DNA from: Streptomyces sp. Ru71
GTDB taxonomy: Bacteria; Actinomycetota; Actinomycetes; Streptomycetales; Streptomycetaceae
Reading direction: 5' to 3'
Assembly (NCBI RefSeq): GCF_002920535.1
Contig: NZ_PQSS01000014.1
Coordinates: 1 to 64,000, forward strand
Length of the DNA stretch: 64,000 bases
Shown: positions 25,152 through 33,864 of the stretch, one piece after another
Numbering within the stretch: position 1 is the first letter of the stretch
How the letters are laid out: every line of letters starts with the position of its first letter
Translations under genes and position numbers: made by a program
Notes under the pieces: model-generated
Databases searched by the model: none
Seen by the model: only the letters and a program-made list of their open reading frames with translations
What the model was told of the DNA's origin: nothing

Positions 25152-26309
25152 ATGAGCACCGAGAACCTTCCCCAGAGCCCTGAGCAGCAGCCCCGCAAGC
25201 CGCGCGTGGCCGTCGTGTTCGGCGGGCGCAGCTCCGAACACGGGATCTCCGTGGTCACCGCCGGTGCCGTCCTGAAGGCCGTCGACCGGACGAAGTACGA
25301 CGTCCTTCCGATCGGCATCACCCAGGACGGGCGGTGGGCGCTCACGGCCGACGCGCCGGAGCGCATGGCGATCACCGACCGCCGTACGCCCAACGTCGAG
25401 GAGCTGGCCGAGTCCGGCGAGGGCGGCGTGGTGCTCCCCGTCGACCCCGCCAGCCGCGAGGTCGTCTACAGCGAGCCCGGCTCGGTGCCCAAGGCCCTCG
25501 GTGAGGTCGACGTCGTCTTCCCGGTGCTGCACGGCCCGTACGGCGAGGACGGCACCCTCCAGGGCCTGCTGGAGCTGTCGGGCGTGCCGTACGTGGGCTC
25601 GGGCGTGCTCGCCTCGGCCGTCGGCCAGGACAAGGAGTACATGAAGCGGGTGTTCACCTCCTTCGGGCTCAAGGTGGGCCCGTACGTGGTGATCCGGCCC
25701 CGCGAGTGGGAGCGGGACGCCTCCGCCGCCCGCAAGAAGATCGTCGACTTCGCGGGCGAGCACGGCTGGCCGCTGTTCGTGAAGCCCGCGCGCGCCGGTT
25801 CCTCCATCGGCATCACCAAGGTGGACGACCTGTCCGGCCTGGACGAGGCCGTGGAGGAGGCCCAGCGGCACGACCCGAAGATCCTCGTCGAGGCCGCCGT
25901 GCGCGGCCGTGAGATCGAGTGCGGCGTGCTGGAGTTCGAGGACGGCCCGCGCGCCTCCGTCCCGGCCGAGATCCCGCCGCCGGACGCGCACGCCTACTAC
26001 GACTTCGAGGCCAAGTACATCGACTCCACGCCCGGCATCGTCCCGGCGCCGCTCACCGAGGAGCAGACCGCCGAGGTGCGCCGGCTCGCGGTGGACGCCT
26101 TCGAGGCGGCCTCCTGCGAGGGCCTGGTGCGTGCGGACTTCTTCCTCACCGAGGACGGCGAGTTCGTCATCAACGAGATCAACACGATGCCCGGCTTCAC
26201 CCCGATCTCGATGTACCCGCAGATGTGGCAGGCCACCGGCATCAGCTACGCGGAGCTGGTCGACCGCCTCATCCAGGCGGCCCTGCGCCGTTCGACGGGT
26301 CTGCGCTGA
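25152..26309 (+). CDS. ddlA: D-alanine--D-alanine ligase
   Basis: A 385-aa ATP-grasp ligase making D-Ala-D-Ala for peptidoglycan. It shows VAVVFGGRSSEHGISVVTAG (substrate serine-glutamate motif), PVLHGPYGEDGTLQGLLEL, the ATP-grasp segment WPLFVKPARAGSSIGITKVD, and the C-terminal metal and substrate loop FVINEINTMPGFTPISMYPQ. It has the normal length. It starts 59 nt after gpsA, probably in the same transcript. It is convergent with the DUF3515 gene, 7 bp apart. Confidence 0.96.
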   Translation: MSTENLPQSPEQQPRKPRVAVVFGGRSSEHGISVVTAGAVLKAVDRTKYDVLPIGITQDGRWALTADAPERMAITDRRTPNVEELAESGEGGVVLPVDPASREVVYSEPGSVPKALGEVDVVFPVLHGPYGEDGTLQGLLELSGVPYVGSGVLASAVGQDKEYMKRVFTSFGLKVGPYVVIRPREWERDASAARKKIVDFAGEHGWPLFVKPARAGSSIGITKVDDLSGLDEAVEEAQRHDPKILVEAAVRGREIECGVLEFEDGPRASVPAEIPPPDAHAYYDFEAKYIDSTPGIVPAPLTEEQTAEVRRLAVDAFEAASCEGLVRADFFLTEDGEFVINEINTMPGFTPISMYPQMWQATGISYAELVDRLIQAALRRSTGLR

Positions 26310-26316
26310 CCCCGCT

Positions 26317-26799
26317 CTAGTCGGCGATCCCCTCGGGGATCGCCTTCTTGATGCCGGGCGCCAGGTCGACGAGGGGCGCCATGCCGTCGCCGGTCCGCTG
26401 CTCGGGGATCGTCACCTCGACGTACGCCTTCCTGAGCGCCGTGGTGAAGCGGAACGAGCCGTCCTGCTGCTTCTCCAGCAGCCAGCCGACCCCGTCCACC
26501 TCGACCCCGTCGGCTTCCTCGTCGTTCATCTTCGCGGGCCGCTCCACACCGCACCGCAGTATGATCGCCGGGTCCCCCCAGCCCGCCGTCAGCGGTGACG
26601 CGGGGTCGGGATCCCGGCGGTCCTGGTCGTCGACCTCGGCCGGCAGCGCCCGGTCCAGCTCTCGGCAGAGCGCCGCGGCCTTCGCCCCCGGCGAGGGAAC
26701 CGCCACCGACGCGCTGTCGTCTGCGAAGGAGCAGCCCGCGGCGGCGAGGAGCAGGACGAGGGCGGGCAGGCCGAAGGGCCGGTGACGGAAGAAGCTCAC
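26317..26799 (-). CDS. DUF3515 lipoprotein
   Basis: A 160-aa exported protein. A basic start and hydrophobic stretch (PFGLPALVLLLAAAGC) end in a lipobox with cysteine at about 23, so it should be a lipid-anchored surface protein. The rest is a DUF3515 domain: LCRELDRALPAEV, TAGWGDPAIILRCGV, and YVEVTIPEQRTGDGMAPLVD. The function is unknown. It lies 20 nt downstream of the RAM-domain gene and is probably co-transcribed. Confidence 0.88.
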   Translation of the reverse strand: MSFFRHRPFGLPALVLLLAAAGCSFADDSASVAVPSPGAKAAALCRELDRALPAEVDDQDRRDPDPASPLTAGWGDPAIILRCGVERPAKMNDEEADGVEVDGVGWLLEKQQDGSFRFTTALRKAYVEVTIPEQRTGDGMAPLVDLAPGIKKAIPEGIAD

Positions 26800-26819
26800 C
26801 GGCCAAGCGTAGACGGGGG

Positions 26820-27053
26820 CTACAGATGCACGACCGGGCAGGTCAGGGTGCGGGTGATGCCGTCCACTTGCTGGACCTTGGCGACCACCATGCGGCCGAG
26901 GTCGTCTACGGTGTCGGCCTGTGCGCGGACGATGACGTCGTACGGACCTGTCACGTCCTCAGCCTGGATCACTCCAGGGATCTTGCCGATCGTCTCGGCG
27001 ACGGTCGACGCCTTGCCGACCTCCGTCTGGATCAGGATGTACGCCTGTACCAC
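26820..27053 (-). CDS. Stand-alone Lrp/AsnC ligand-binding (RAM) domain protein
   Basis: A 77-aa protein made only of the Lrp/AsnC effector domain, without a DNA-binding helix: VQAYILIQTEVGKASTVAET, IPGVIQAEDVTGPYDVIVRA and VQQVDGITRTLTCPVVHL. Such stand-alone domains form dimers or octamers that bind amino acids. The GTG start is at 27053. It is divergent from thiL across 206 bp in which I see no further gene. Confidence 0.9.
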   Translation of the reverse strand: MVQAYILIQTEVGKASTVAETIGKIPGVIQAEDVTGPYDVIVRAQADTVDDLGRMVVAKVQQVDGITRTLTCPVVHL

Positions 27054-27259
27054 GGAACCTCCAGGGCGGCCACGAGGATCATGTGGGGAAAAGGAACGCC
27101 ACGGTACCGCGTCGCCGCTCCCCGCGGGGAGACCTGCGGGAACCGGGCCTTGCGTGCCGGGGTGCGCACAGGGCGGACAAGGCTTGCTGCTTCGACGGTA
27201 TCGAGGACACTGGTCCCGCGCGACCGGGCACGGACAGAGACAGAAGGGGAGTCAGGGCA

Positions 27260-28225
27260 ATGAAGGGCACTGTTGGTGAGCTCGGGGAGTTCGGGCTCAT
27301 CAGGGAGCTCACCTCCCGTCTCACCACCACCCCGGCCGTCCGGGTCGGCCCGGGCGACGACGCCGCCGTGGTGGCCGCACCGGACCGGCGGGTCGTGGCC
27401 AGCACCGACATCCTGCTGGAGGGCCGGCACTTCCGCCGTGACTGGTCCACGGCCTACGACGTGGGCCGCAAGGCCGCCGCGCAGAACCTCGCCGACATCG
27501 CCGCCATGGGCGCCGTCCCGACCGCGCTGCTGCTCGGCCTGGTCGTGCCCGCCGAGCTGCCGGTGACCTGGCCGACCGAGCTGATGGACGGCCTGCGTGA
27601 CGAGTGCCAGGTCGCGGGCGCCTCGGTGGTCGGCGGAGACGTCGTGCGCGGCGACACGATCATGGTGTCGATCACCGCGCTCGGCGACCTGCGCAACCAG
27701 GAACCCGTCACCCGGGCCGGCGCGCAGCCCGGCGACCTCGTCGCCGTCACCGGCTGGCTGGGCTGGTCCGCCGCCGGGTACGCGGTCCTCTCCCGCGGCT
27801 TCCGCTCCCCGCGCGCCTTCGTCGAGGCGCACCGCCGCCCCGAGCCGCCGTACCACGCCGGCCCCGCCGCCGCCGCGCTCGGCGCCACCGCGATGTGCGA
27901 CGTCAGCGACGGGCTGATCGCCGACCTCGGGCACATCGCCGAGGCCAGCAAGGTGCGCATCGACATCCGCTCCGGCGCCATCGACATCCCCACCCAGATG
28001 CACGACATCGGGCAGGCCGTCGGTGTCGACCCGCTGCAGTGGGTGCTGACCGGGGGAGAGGACCACGCGATCGTGGCGACCTTCCCCTCCGACGCCAAGC
28101 TGCCCGCCCGCTGGAAGGTGATCGGCGAGGTGCTCAACCCCTCCGCGCTGCCCCAGGTGACCGTCGACGGCGCCCCCTGGACCAGCAAGGGCGGCTGGGA
28201 CCACTTCGGGGACATCGAGTCATGA
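27260..28225 (+). CDS. thiL: Thiamine-monophosphate kinase
   Basis: A 321-aa enzyme that phosphorylates thiamine monophosphate to the active cofactor thiamine pyrophosphate. It shows [26 protein letters not shown] (nucleotide and Mg2+ site), [47 protein letters not shown] and [19 protein letters not shown] at 27260 follows a good ribosome binding site region (GGGGAGTCAGGGCA). No TPP riboswitch is visible upstream. The stop overlaps the thiD start. Confidence 0.96.
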   Translation: MKGTVGELGEFGLIRELTSRLTTTPAVRVGPGDDAAVVAAPDRRVVASTDILLEGRHFRRDWSTAYDVGRKAAAQNLADIAAMGAVPTALLLGLVVPAELPVTWPTELMDGLRDECQVAGASVVGGDVVRGDTIMVSITALGDLRNQEPVTRAGAQPGDLVAVTGWLGWSAAGYAVLSRGFRSPRAFVEAHRRPEPPYHAGPAAAALGATAMCDVSDGLIADLGHIAEASKVRIDIRSGAIDIPTQMHDIGQAVGVDPLQWVLTGGEDHAIVATFPSDAKLPARWKVIGEVLNPSALPQVTVDGAPWTSKGGWDHFGDIES

Positions 28226-29028
28226 GCGCCGCGCCGCCCCGGGTGCTCACCGTGGCCGGCTCCGACTCCGGGGGCGGCGCCGGGATCCAGGCCGACCTGA
28301 AGACGATGCTGGCGCTCGGCACGCACGGCATGAGCGTGCTCACCGCCGTCACCGCGCAGAACTCCCGCGGTGTGCAGGGCGCTTGGGAGCTGCCCGTGGA
28401 GGCGGTGCGGGCGCAGTACCGCAGCGTCGTCGACGACATCGGCGTGCAGGCCGTCAAGACCGGCATGCTCGCCTCCGCCGAACTCGTCGAGACCGTAGCC
28501 GAGTTGCTCGCCGGCACCGACGCGCCCGCCGTCGTCGACCCGGTCGGCGTCTCCAAGCACGGCGACTCCCTGCTGGCCGCCTCCGCGTTGGACTCCGTGC
28601 GCACCAAGCTCCTTCCGGTGGCGACCGTGGCCACGCCGAACCTGGACGAGGTCGCTCAACTCACCGGCGTGCGGGTCGAGTCGGAGGACGACATGCGGCG
28701 GGCCGCCGAGGCCGTGCTGGCGTACGGGCCGCGCTGGGTGCTGATCAAGGGCGGGCATCTGGCGGGCGACGCGGTGGACCTCCTGACCGACGGCTTTGAG
28801 GAGCACTGGCTGCGCGCCCCGCGCCACGACAACCGGCACACCCACGGCACCGGCTGCACCCTCGCCTCCGCCGTCGCGTGCGGGCTGGCCAAGGGGCGGT
28901 CCGTGCCCGAGGCGGTCACGGCGGCCAAGGAGTACGTCACCGGGGCGATCGCCGCCGGCTTCGCGCTCGGCGGCGGGATCGGGCCCGTGGACCACGGCTG
29001 GGCCCTCACACGGCCCGGCACTCCCTGA
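28222..29028 (+). CDS. thiD: Hydroxymethylpyrimidine/phosphomethylpyrimidine kinase
   Basis: A 268-aa ribokinase-fold enzyme that phosphorylates HMP and HMP-P for thiamine synthesis. It shows [51 protein letters not shown], the core [14 protein letters not shown] (most relatives have VMVAKGG here), [13 protein letters not shown] and the anion-hole segment [14 protein letters not shown]. It overlaps thiL by 4 nt (ATGA). It is convergent with the monooxygenase gene after 16 bp. Confidence 0.95.
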   Translation: MSAAPPRVLTVAGSDSGGGAGIQADLKTMLALGTHGMSVLTAVTAQNSRGVQGAWELPVEAVRAQYRSVVDDIGVQAVKTGMLASAELVETVAELLAGTDAPAVVDPVGVSKHGDSLLAASALDSVRTKLLPVATVATPNLDEVAQLTGVRVESEDDMRRAAEAVLAYGPRWVLIKGGHLAGDAVDLLTDGFEEHWLRAPRHDNRHTHGTGCTLASAVACGLAKGRSVPEAVTAAKEYVTGAIAAGFALGGGIGPVDHGWALTRPGTP

Positions 29029-29044
29029 GAGCCCACCGGCGTGC

Positions 29045-30241
29045 TCAGGCCGGGTAGTCCCTGAGTTCGATGGCGGTCGCCGCCTTCTCCGTCAGCCGCT
29101 TGAAGAAACCGGCCAGCATCCGGGAGCTGAGCATCCGGTACATCCGGTCCCGGCTGCGGATACGGCGCTCGGTGGCCGGTGCGAAGAACGGGCCCGCGTT
29201 GCCGGAGATCTTCTGGCAGCCCCTGGCGAAGTCCCGCACCCGCGTCTCGTACTCGGCGAACGCGACACGGTGGTCGCCGCCCGCCAGCGCCAGCTCCCCG
29301 GCGAGGACATGGGCGGCGACGATCGCCACGCCCGTGCCCATCCCGCCCATCGTCGCCCCGTACCCGGCGTCGCCGAGCAGCGCCACCCGGCCCTTGGTGA
29401 GGCGGTCGATGTGGATCTGCGCGATGGCGTCGAAGTACAGGTCGTCGGTCTCCTCAAGGGCCTTGAGCACCGCCGGCGTCTCCCAGCCCATCCCCGCGAA
29501 CCGTTCGGCGAGGATGCGCTTGTGCGCCGCAACGTCCCGGCGGTCGTACGCCAGCCGCTCGGACCGGAACACCAGCAGGGCACCCGCCCGGTCCGGGTCG
29601 CCGTCGTAGTTGCCGAGGACGACGCACCGCCCCGGCTCGCTGTACAGGCGGCCGGTGCGGTCCAGGCCCAGGTGGTTGGGCACGCTGAAGCCGGCCACGT
29701 AGTGGTCGAAGAAACGCAGGTAGCGGGACTCGTCGCCGAAGACCAGACGGCGGGTGTTCGAGTGCAGGCCGTCGGCGCCGACGACGAGGTCGAAGCGGCG
29801 GGACGTGCCCCGCTCGAAGGCGACCTCGACCCCGTCCGGGGTGTCGGTCAGCGCCGTGACCGAGTCGCCGAAGACGTACTCCACGGTGTCCCTGGTCCGC
29901 TCGTACACGATCCGGGCCAGGTCGCCGCGGAAGATCTCCACGTCGCCGCTCATCATCTGCGCGGGCAGGTCCACGCGCGGGGTGCCGTCGGCGTCCACGA
30001 CGCTCTGCCGGCCCATGTGGGTCTGGTGGGCGTGGACGTCGTCCCAGATGCCCATGGCGGTGAGCACCCGGCGGTGCACATGCCCGCGGAAGTCGACCGC
30101 GAAGCCGCCGCCGCGCAGCGCGGGCGCCTTCTCCACGACGGTGACCCGCGCGCCGTACCGGGCGAGTCCGAGGGCGAGGGCCGGGCCGGCGACGCTCGCA
30201 CCGGAGATCAGGACGTCGAGGTGACTCAGGTTGTCGGTCAT
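29045..30241 (-). CDS. FAD-dependent monooxygenase (group A, aromatic hydroxylase type)
   Basis: A 398-aa flavoprotein like those that hydroxylate phenolic or polyketide substrates or inactivate antibiotics. It shows the dinucleotide-binding start VLISGASVAGPALALGLARY, the second motif DLVVGADGLHSNTR, and the FAD-phosphate motif GRVALLGDAGYGATMGGMGT. It is complete. ATG at 30241 follows GGAAGG by 8 nt. It lies 34 nt downstream of a SARP-type regulator gene in the same direction, so the two form an operon. The substrate is unknown. Confidence 0.9.
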   Translation of the reverse strand: MTDNLSHLDVLISGASVAGPALALGLARYGARVTVVEKAPALRGGGFAVDFRGHVHRRVLTAMGIWDDVHAHQTHMGRQSVVDADGTPRVDLPAQMMSGDVEIFRGDLARIVYERTRDTVEYVFGDSVTALTDTPDGVEVAFERGTSRRFDLVVGADGLHSNTRRLVFGDESRYLRFFDHYVAGFSVPNHLGLDRTGRLYSEPGRCVVLGNYDGDPDRAGALLVFRSERLAYDRRDVAAHKRILAERFAGMGWETPAVLKALEETDDLYFDAIAQIHIDRLTKGRVALLGDAGYGATMGGMGTGVAIVAAHVLAGELALAGGDHRVAFAEYETRVRDFARGCQKISGNAGPFFAPATERRIRSRDRMYRMLSSRMLAGFFKRLTEKAATAIELRDYPA

Positions 30242-30275
30242 GCGAGCAGCCTTCCGGCCCGCGCTGACCGTCCCC

Positions 30276-33200
30276 CTACCGTTCGCTGACCGCCGCTGAC
30301 CGCAGCCGCCGGCCCCGCTCGAAGGCCTCGTCGTACGCCTCGGGCGACAGGCACGCGCGGGTGCGTCGCACCGTCCGTACGACGTCGGGGTCGCCGTCCA
30401 GGCGCATGCCCCGCAGACCGGCCGCGGCGCCCAGCAGTTCGGCCGCCTCCTCTGGCCGTGCGGCCAGCCCGGCCAGGGCGTCGGCGACGTCCGCAGGCAG
30501 CAGGACGTCCGGTGACCGCGGCGCCTGGGCGCGGGCCTGCGCGAGCCAGTCGCGGGCGGCGCCCCTGTCGCCCTCGGCGGCGGCCGTGCGGCCCAGACCG
30601 ATCATGATGCGTACGGTCTCGCCGACACTGAACCAGGTGGCCGCGCACGCCTGGAGGGCGCTTTCGTAGTGCACGCGCGCGCGTGCCGTGTCACCGGCGT
30701 GGCGGGCCACGTCGCCCAGGCCGCGCAGCGCGCCCGCCACCTTGTCGGCCGCCCCGGCGGCGCGGGCCAGGTCACGGGAGCGCGCGAAGTGCGCGGCGGC
30801 CTCCTCGTGCGCGCCCTGCGCCAGCAGCACACAGCCGCGCCGGTGCAGCAGGTCCGCGGTCTCCTCCGGCGCGTCCAGCTCCCCCACATGGGTCAGGCCC
30901 TCGTCGAGGAGGGCGAGGGCACCCGCGTAGTCGCCACGCGCGTACGCGAAGCCGCCGAGCGGGTCGAGGCAGTTGGCCATGCCCCAGCGGTCGCCGGTCG
31001 TGCGGAACCCCTCCCACGCGCGTGTGAAGGACGCCTCCGCCTCGGCGGCCCGCCCCGAGAACCAGTCCTGGTAGGCCAGACCGAGGTCCAGCAGCGCCAG
31101 CCCCCACGGCTCTTCGCCGACCTGCGCGCGCACGTGTGCGCCGACACTGAGCTGGGGGCCGCCGGTGAGGGACCACACGATCACCGTGAACGGCAGCCGC
31201 AGCGGACGGTCCAGCGCGGCCATGACGGCGGCGGCCCGGGTCACGAGGCCGGGGTCGGCGGGGTCGTCGCCCTGCCCCGAGACGGCGTTCATGAGGCACA
31301 GGGCGTACTCCTCGGCCAGCCGCTCGGGCGGCTCCCCGCCGACCGCCGCGAGCAGCGCCCGGGCCTGCTCCACCCGTTCGCCGTGCAGGCCGCGCAGCCG
31401 CCGGAACCAGGTCAGGGCGGCCATCAGGCGCAGCGCCCGGTGCGGGTCGGTGGCCGTCAGATGGCGCTGGGCGGCGTCCAGGTTGTCGTGCTCGGCGCCC
31501 AGCCGGGCCAGCCACGGCAGCTGCTCGCCACCGCGCAGACACGGCTCCGCGCGCTCGGCCAGCCGCAGGAAGTACGCGGCGTGGGCGGACAGGAACTCCT
31601 GCGTGCCGGCCGATGCCGGCTGCTCGGCCGCGAACGCGCGGATCGTCTCCAGCATCCGGTAGCGCCCGCCGGCGAGCTCCACGAACGACTTCTCCACCAG
31701 GGACGCCAGGACGTCCTCCGGATGCGGCACCGCGCACACCGCCGCCACCGCGTCCAGCGTGGCCCCGCCGCGGAACACGGTCAGCCGGATCGCCAGCTCC
31801 CGCTCCTTTGCCTCCAGCAGCTCCCAGCTCCACTCCACCACCGCCCGCAGCGTGCGGTGCCGGGGCGCCTTGGCCCGGTCGCCGCGGGCCAGCAGCCGGA
31901 ACCGGTCGTGCAGCCGCTCGGCCAGCTCCCGCGGCGAGAGCGTGCGCAGCCGGGCCGCGGCCAGCTCGATCGCCAGCGGCAGCCCGTCCAGGGCCCGGCA
32001 GATCTCCGGCACGCGCGCGTCGTCCGCGTCGAGGTCGGGGCGCACGGCCCGTGCCCGGTCCAGCAGCAGCCGTACGGCCGGCTCCTCGGGCAGCGGCGCC
32101 ACCGGGACCAGCACCTCCCCGGTGATCGCGAGCGACTCCCGGCTGGTGGCCAGGACCCGCACGCCCGGGCAGGCGCCCAGCAGCAGGGCGGTGGTGCGGG
32201 CGGCGGCCTCCACCAGGTGCTCGCAGTTGTCGAGCACCAGCAGCACCTCCCGGTCCTCCAGCGCGGCCAGCAGCCGGTCCGTCGCGTCCGTGGCGGGGCT
32301 GCGGAAGCCGTCGCGCACACCGAGCGCCGCCAGCACGGCGTACGGGATCCGCTCGCCGTCGGCGAGGGGCGCCAGCTCCACCAGGCAGACGTCCGGGGCG
32401 GTGCCGGCCGCCTCCAGGGCGAGCCGGGTCTTGCCGACGCCGCCGGGCCCGGTGAGCGTCACCAGCCGCGACTCGGCGAGCGCCTCCCCGATCCGGGCCA
32501 GCTCGGCCTCCCGGCCCACGAACCGGGTCAGCTGCGCGGGCAGCCGCCGCCGTGCCCGGGCCGGGGCGTCGGGCCGCGCCCGCAGCAGGTCGAGGTGGAG
32601 GGCGGCCAGCTCGGGCGACGGGTCGGCGCCGAGTTCGGCGGCGAGCGTGCCGCGCGCCTCCTCGAACACCGCGAGCGCCTCGGCGGGCCGTCCGCCCGCG
32701 TGCAGCGCCCGCATGAGCTGCCCGTACAGGCGCTCGCTCAGCGGATGCTCCCCGATCAGCGCCCGAAGCTCCGGCACCAGCTCCGCGCCGCCTCCGAGCC
32801 CGAGCTCGGCGTCGATCCGGTCCTGCACGGCGGCCAGCCGCAGCTCGTCGAGCCGGGTCCGCTCGGCGCGCGCGTCCGGCAGGTCGGGCAGCGCGGGGCC
32901 GCGCCACAGGGCGAGCGCGTCCCGCAGCAGGGCGGCCGCCCGCGGATGGTCACCGGCGTGCAGAGCGGTGCGCCCCTCGGCGGCCAGGCGGGCGAAGCGG
33001 TGGGCGTCGACCGCGTCCGGGTCGGCCGCGAGCCGGTAGCCGGCCGGGACGGCGTCGATCCGCGCGTGCGGCCCGAGGCGCCTGCGCAGCCGGGATATCT
33101 GGGACTGGAGCGCGTTCGCGGCCTCACCGGGCGGCTCGGCGCCGTACAGGCCCTCCAGGAGGCGGTCTACGGGGACGGCGCGGCCGGCGTCCAGCAGGAG

Positions 33201-33296
33201 CAGCGTGAGCAGGGCGCGGGGGCGGGGACCGCCGGGGTCGAGGGGGGTGCCGTCGCCGGTGCGGATCTCCGCCGGGCCCAGGATGCCGAAGCGCAT
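30276..33296 (-). CDS. SARP/AfsR-like transcriptional regulator with NB-ARC and TPR regions
   Basis: A 1006-aa regulator. Residues 1-95 form an OmpR-type winged helix (MRFGILGPAEIRTGDG, then GEAANALQSQISRLRRRLG). Residues 96-240 form the bacterial transcriptional activator domain (HPLSERLYGQLMRALHAGGR). NB-ARC follows from about 255, with Walker A LTGPGGVGKTRLALEAA, Walker B-like VLLVLDNCEHLV and LPLAIELAAARLRTLS. The C-terminal half holds TPR-like helices. This is the large SARP architecture used to switch on specialised-metabolism genes. It is followed by an FAD monooxygenase gene, its likely target. No biosynthetic cluster lies nearby. Confidence 0.9.
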   Translation of the reverse strand: MRFGILGPAEIRTGDGTPLDPGGPRPRALLTLLLLDAGRAVPVDRLLEGLYGAEPPGEAANALQSQISRLRRRLGPHARIDAVPAGYRLAADPDAVDAHRFARLAAEGRTALHAGDHPRAAALLRDALALWRGPALPDLPDARAERTRLDELRLAAVQDRIDAELGLGGGAELVPELRALIGEHPLSERLYGQLMRALHAGGRPAEALAVFEEARGTLAAELGADPSPELAALHLDLLRARPDAPARARRRLPAQLTRFVGREAELARIGEALAESRLVTLTGPGGVGKTRLALEAAGTAPDVCLVELAPLADGERIPYAVLAALGVRDGFRSPATDATDRLLAALEDREVLLVLDNCEHLVEAAARTTALLLGACPGVRVLATSRESLAITGEVLVPVAPLPEEPAVRLLLDRARAVRPDLDADDARVPEICRALDGLPLAIELAAARLRTLSPRELAERLHDRFRLLARGDRAKAPRHRTLRAVVEWSWELLEAKERELAIRLTVFRGGATLDAVAAVCAVPHPEDVLASLVEKSFVELAGGRYRMLETIRAFAAEQPASAGTQEFLSAHAAYFLRLAERAEPCLRGGEQLPWLARLGAEHDNLDAAQRHLTATDPHRALRLMAALTWFRRLRGLHGERVEQARALLAAVGGEPPERLAEEYALCLMNAVSGQGDDPADPGLVTRAAAVMAALDRPLRLPFTVIVWSLTGGPQLSVGAHVRAQVGEEPWGLALLDLGLAYQDWFSGRAAEAEASFTRAWEGFRTTGDRWGMANCLDPLGGFAYARGDYAGALALLDEGLTHVGELDAPEETADLLHRRGCVLLAQGAHEEAAAHFARSRDLARAAGAADKVAGALRGLGDVARHAGDTARARVHYESALQACAATWFSVGETVRIMIGLGRTAAAEGDRGAARDWLAQARAQAPRSPDVLLPADVADALAGLAARPEEAAELLGAAAGLRGMRLDGDPDVVRTVRRTRACLSPEAYDEAFERGRRLRSAAVSER

Positions 33297-33341
33297 TCCC
33301 CGGATTCTGGCAGGTCGGGACGGTGCGCGGGTACGGCAAAA

Positions 33342-33369
33342 AGCCGGCCCACCCGGAGGTGGACCGGCT
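33342..33369 (-). terminator. Terminator after rpmB
   Basis: On the minus strand, AGCCGGTCCACC pairs with GGTGGGCCGGCT (12 bp with one mismatch) around TCCG, followed by TTTTGCC. This is the clearest hairpin-plus-U-tract terminator on the minus strand here. It lies 42 nt after the rpmB stop. Confidence 0.8.
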
Positions 33370-33410
33370 CAGTGCGGCGAACCGACGGTGGCCGCGCGCT
33401 CAGCTGAGCG

Positions 33411-33596
33411 TCAGCGCGAGACCTTGCCGGCCTTGATGCACGAGGTGCAAGCGTTCACGCGCTTCGGCGTCCCGCCCACCACGGTACGCACACGCTGGAT
33501 GTTCGGGTTCCAGCGACGGGACGTACGGCGGTGCGAGTGCGAGATGTTGTTGCCGAAGCCCGGCCCCTTGCCGCAGACGTCGCAGTTGGCAGCCAC
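33411..33596 (-). CDS. rpmB: 50S ribosomal protein L28, zinc-binding form
   Basis: A 61-aa ribosomal protein L28: [55 protein letters not shown]. Two CxxC pairs (CDVC and CTSC) form a zinc knuckle, so this is the cysteine-containing version. Streptomyces usually also encodes cysteine-free copies made under zinc limitation. It is divergent from the DAK2 gene. ATG is at 33596. Confidence 0.96.
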   Translation of the reverse strand: MAANCDVCGKGPGFGNNISHSHRRTSRRWNPNIQRVRTVVGGTPKRVNACTSCIKAGKVSR

Positions 33597-33864
33597 GGGT
33601 CACTCCAAAGACTTCAGATGCACTTACGGTCAATCCCGGCATGCCGGGATCCAGATCCTATGATCTGTGAGCGATCTGAGATCTGAGTGGCGGTGCCAGG
33701 GGAATCAGCCCGATCGGATCGGGCAACCGGAGCAGCATACAACGACTGCGTCCGTTCGACGAAACTACCATGGCAGCGCAGGGGTCCGCCCACGGCCCTC
33801 TTCCTGCGGGCACCGGGCCGGGGTCTACGCTGCGTCCCACGTCCAGCAGCTCAGGGAGGCGCAG

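Noticed and set aside
27200..27260. TPP riboswitch upstream of thiL
   Set aside because: I find none of the conserved THI-box core strings (CTGAGA, GAACCTGA) in the gap, and thiL and thiD are not the usual riboswitch-controlled thiamine genes in this group.
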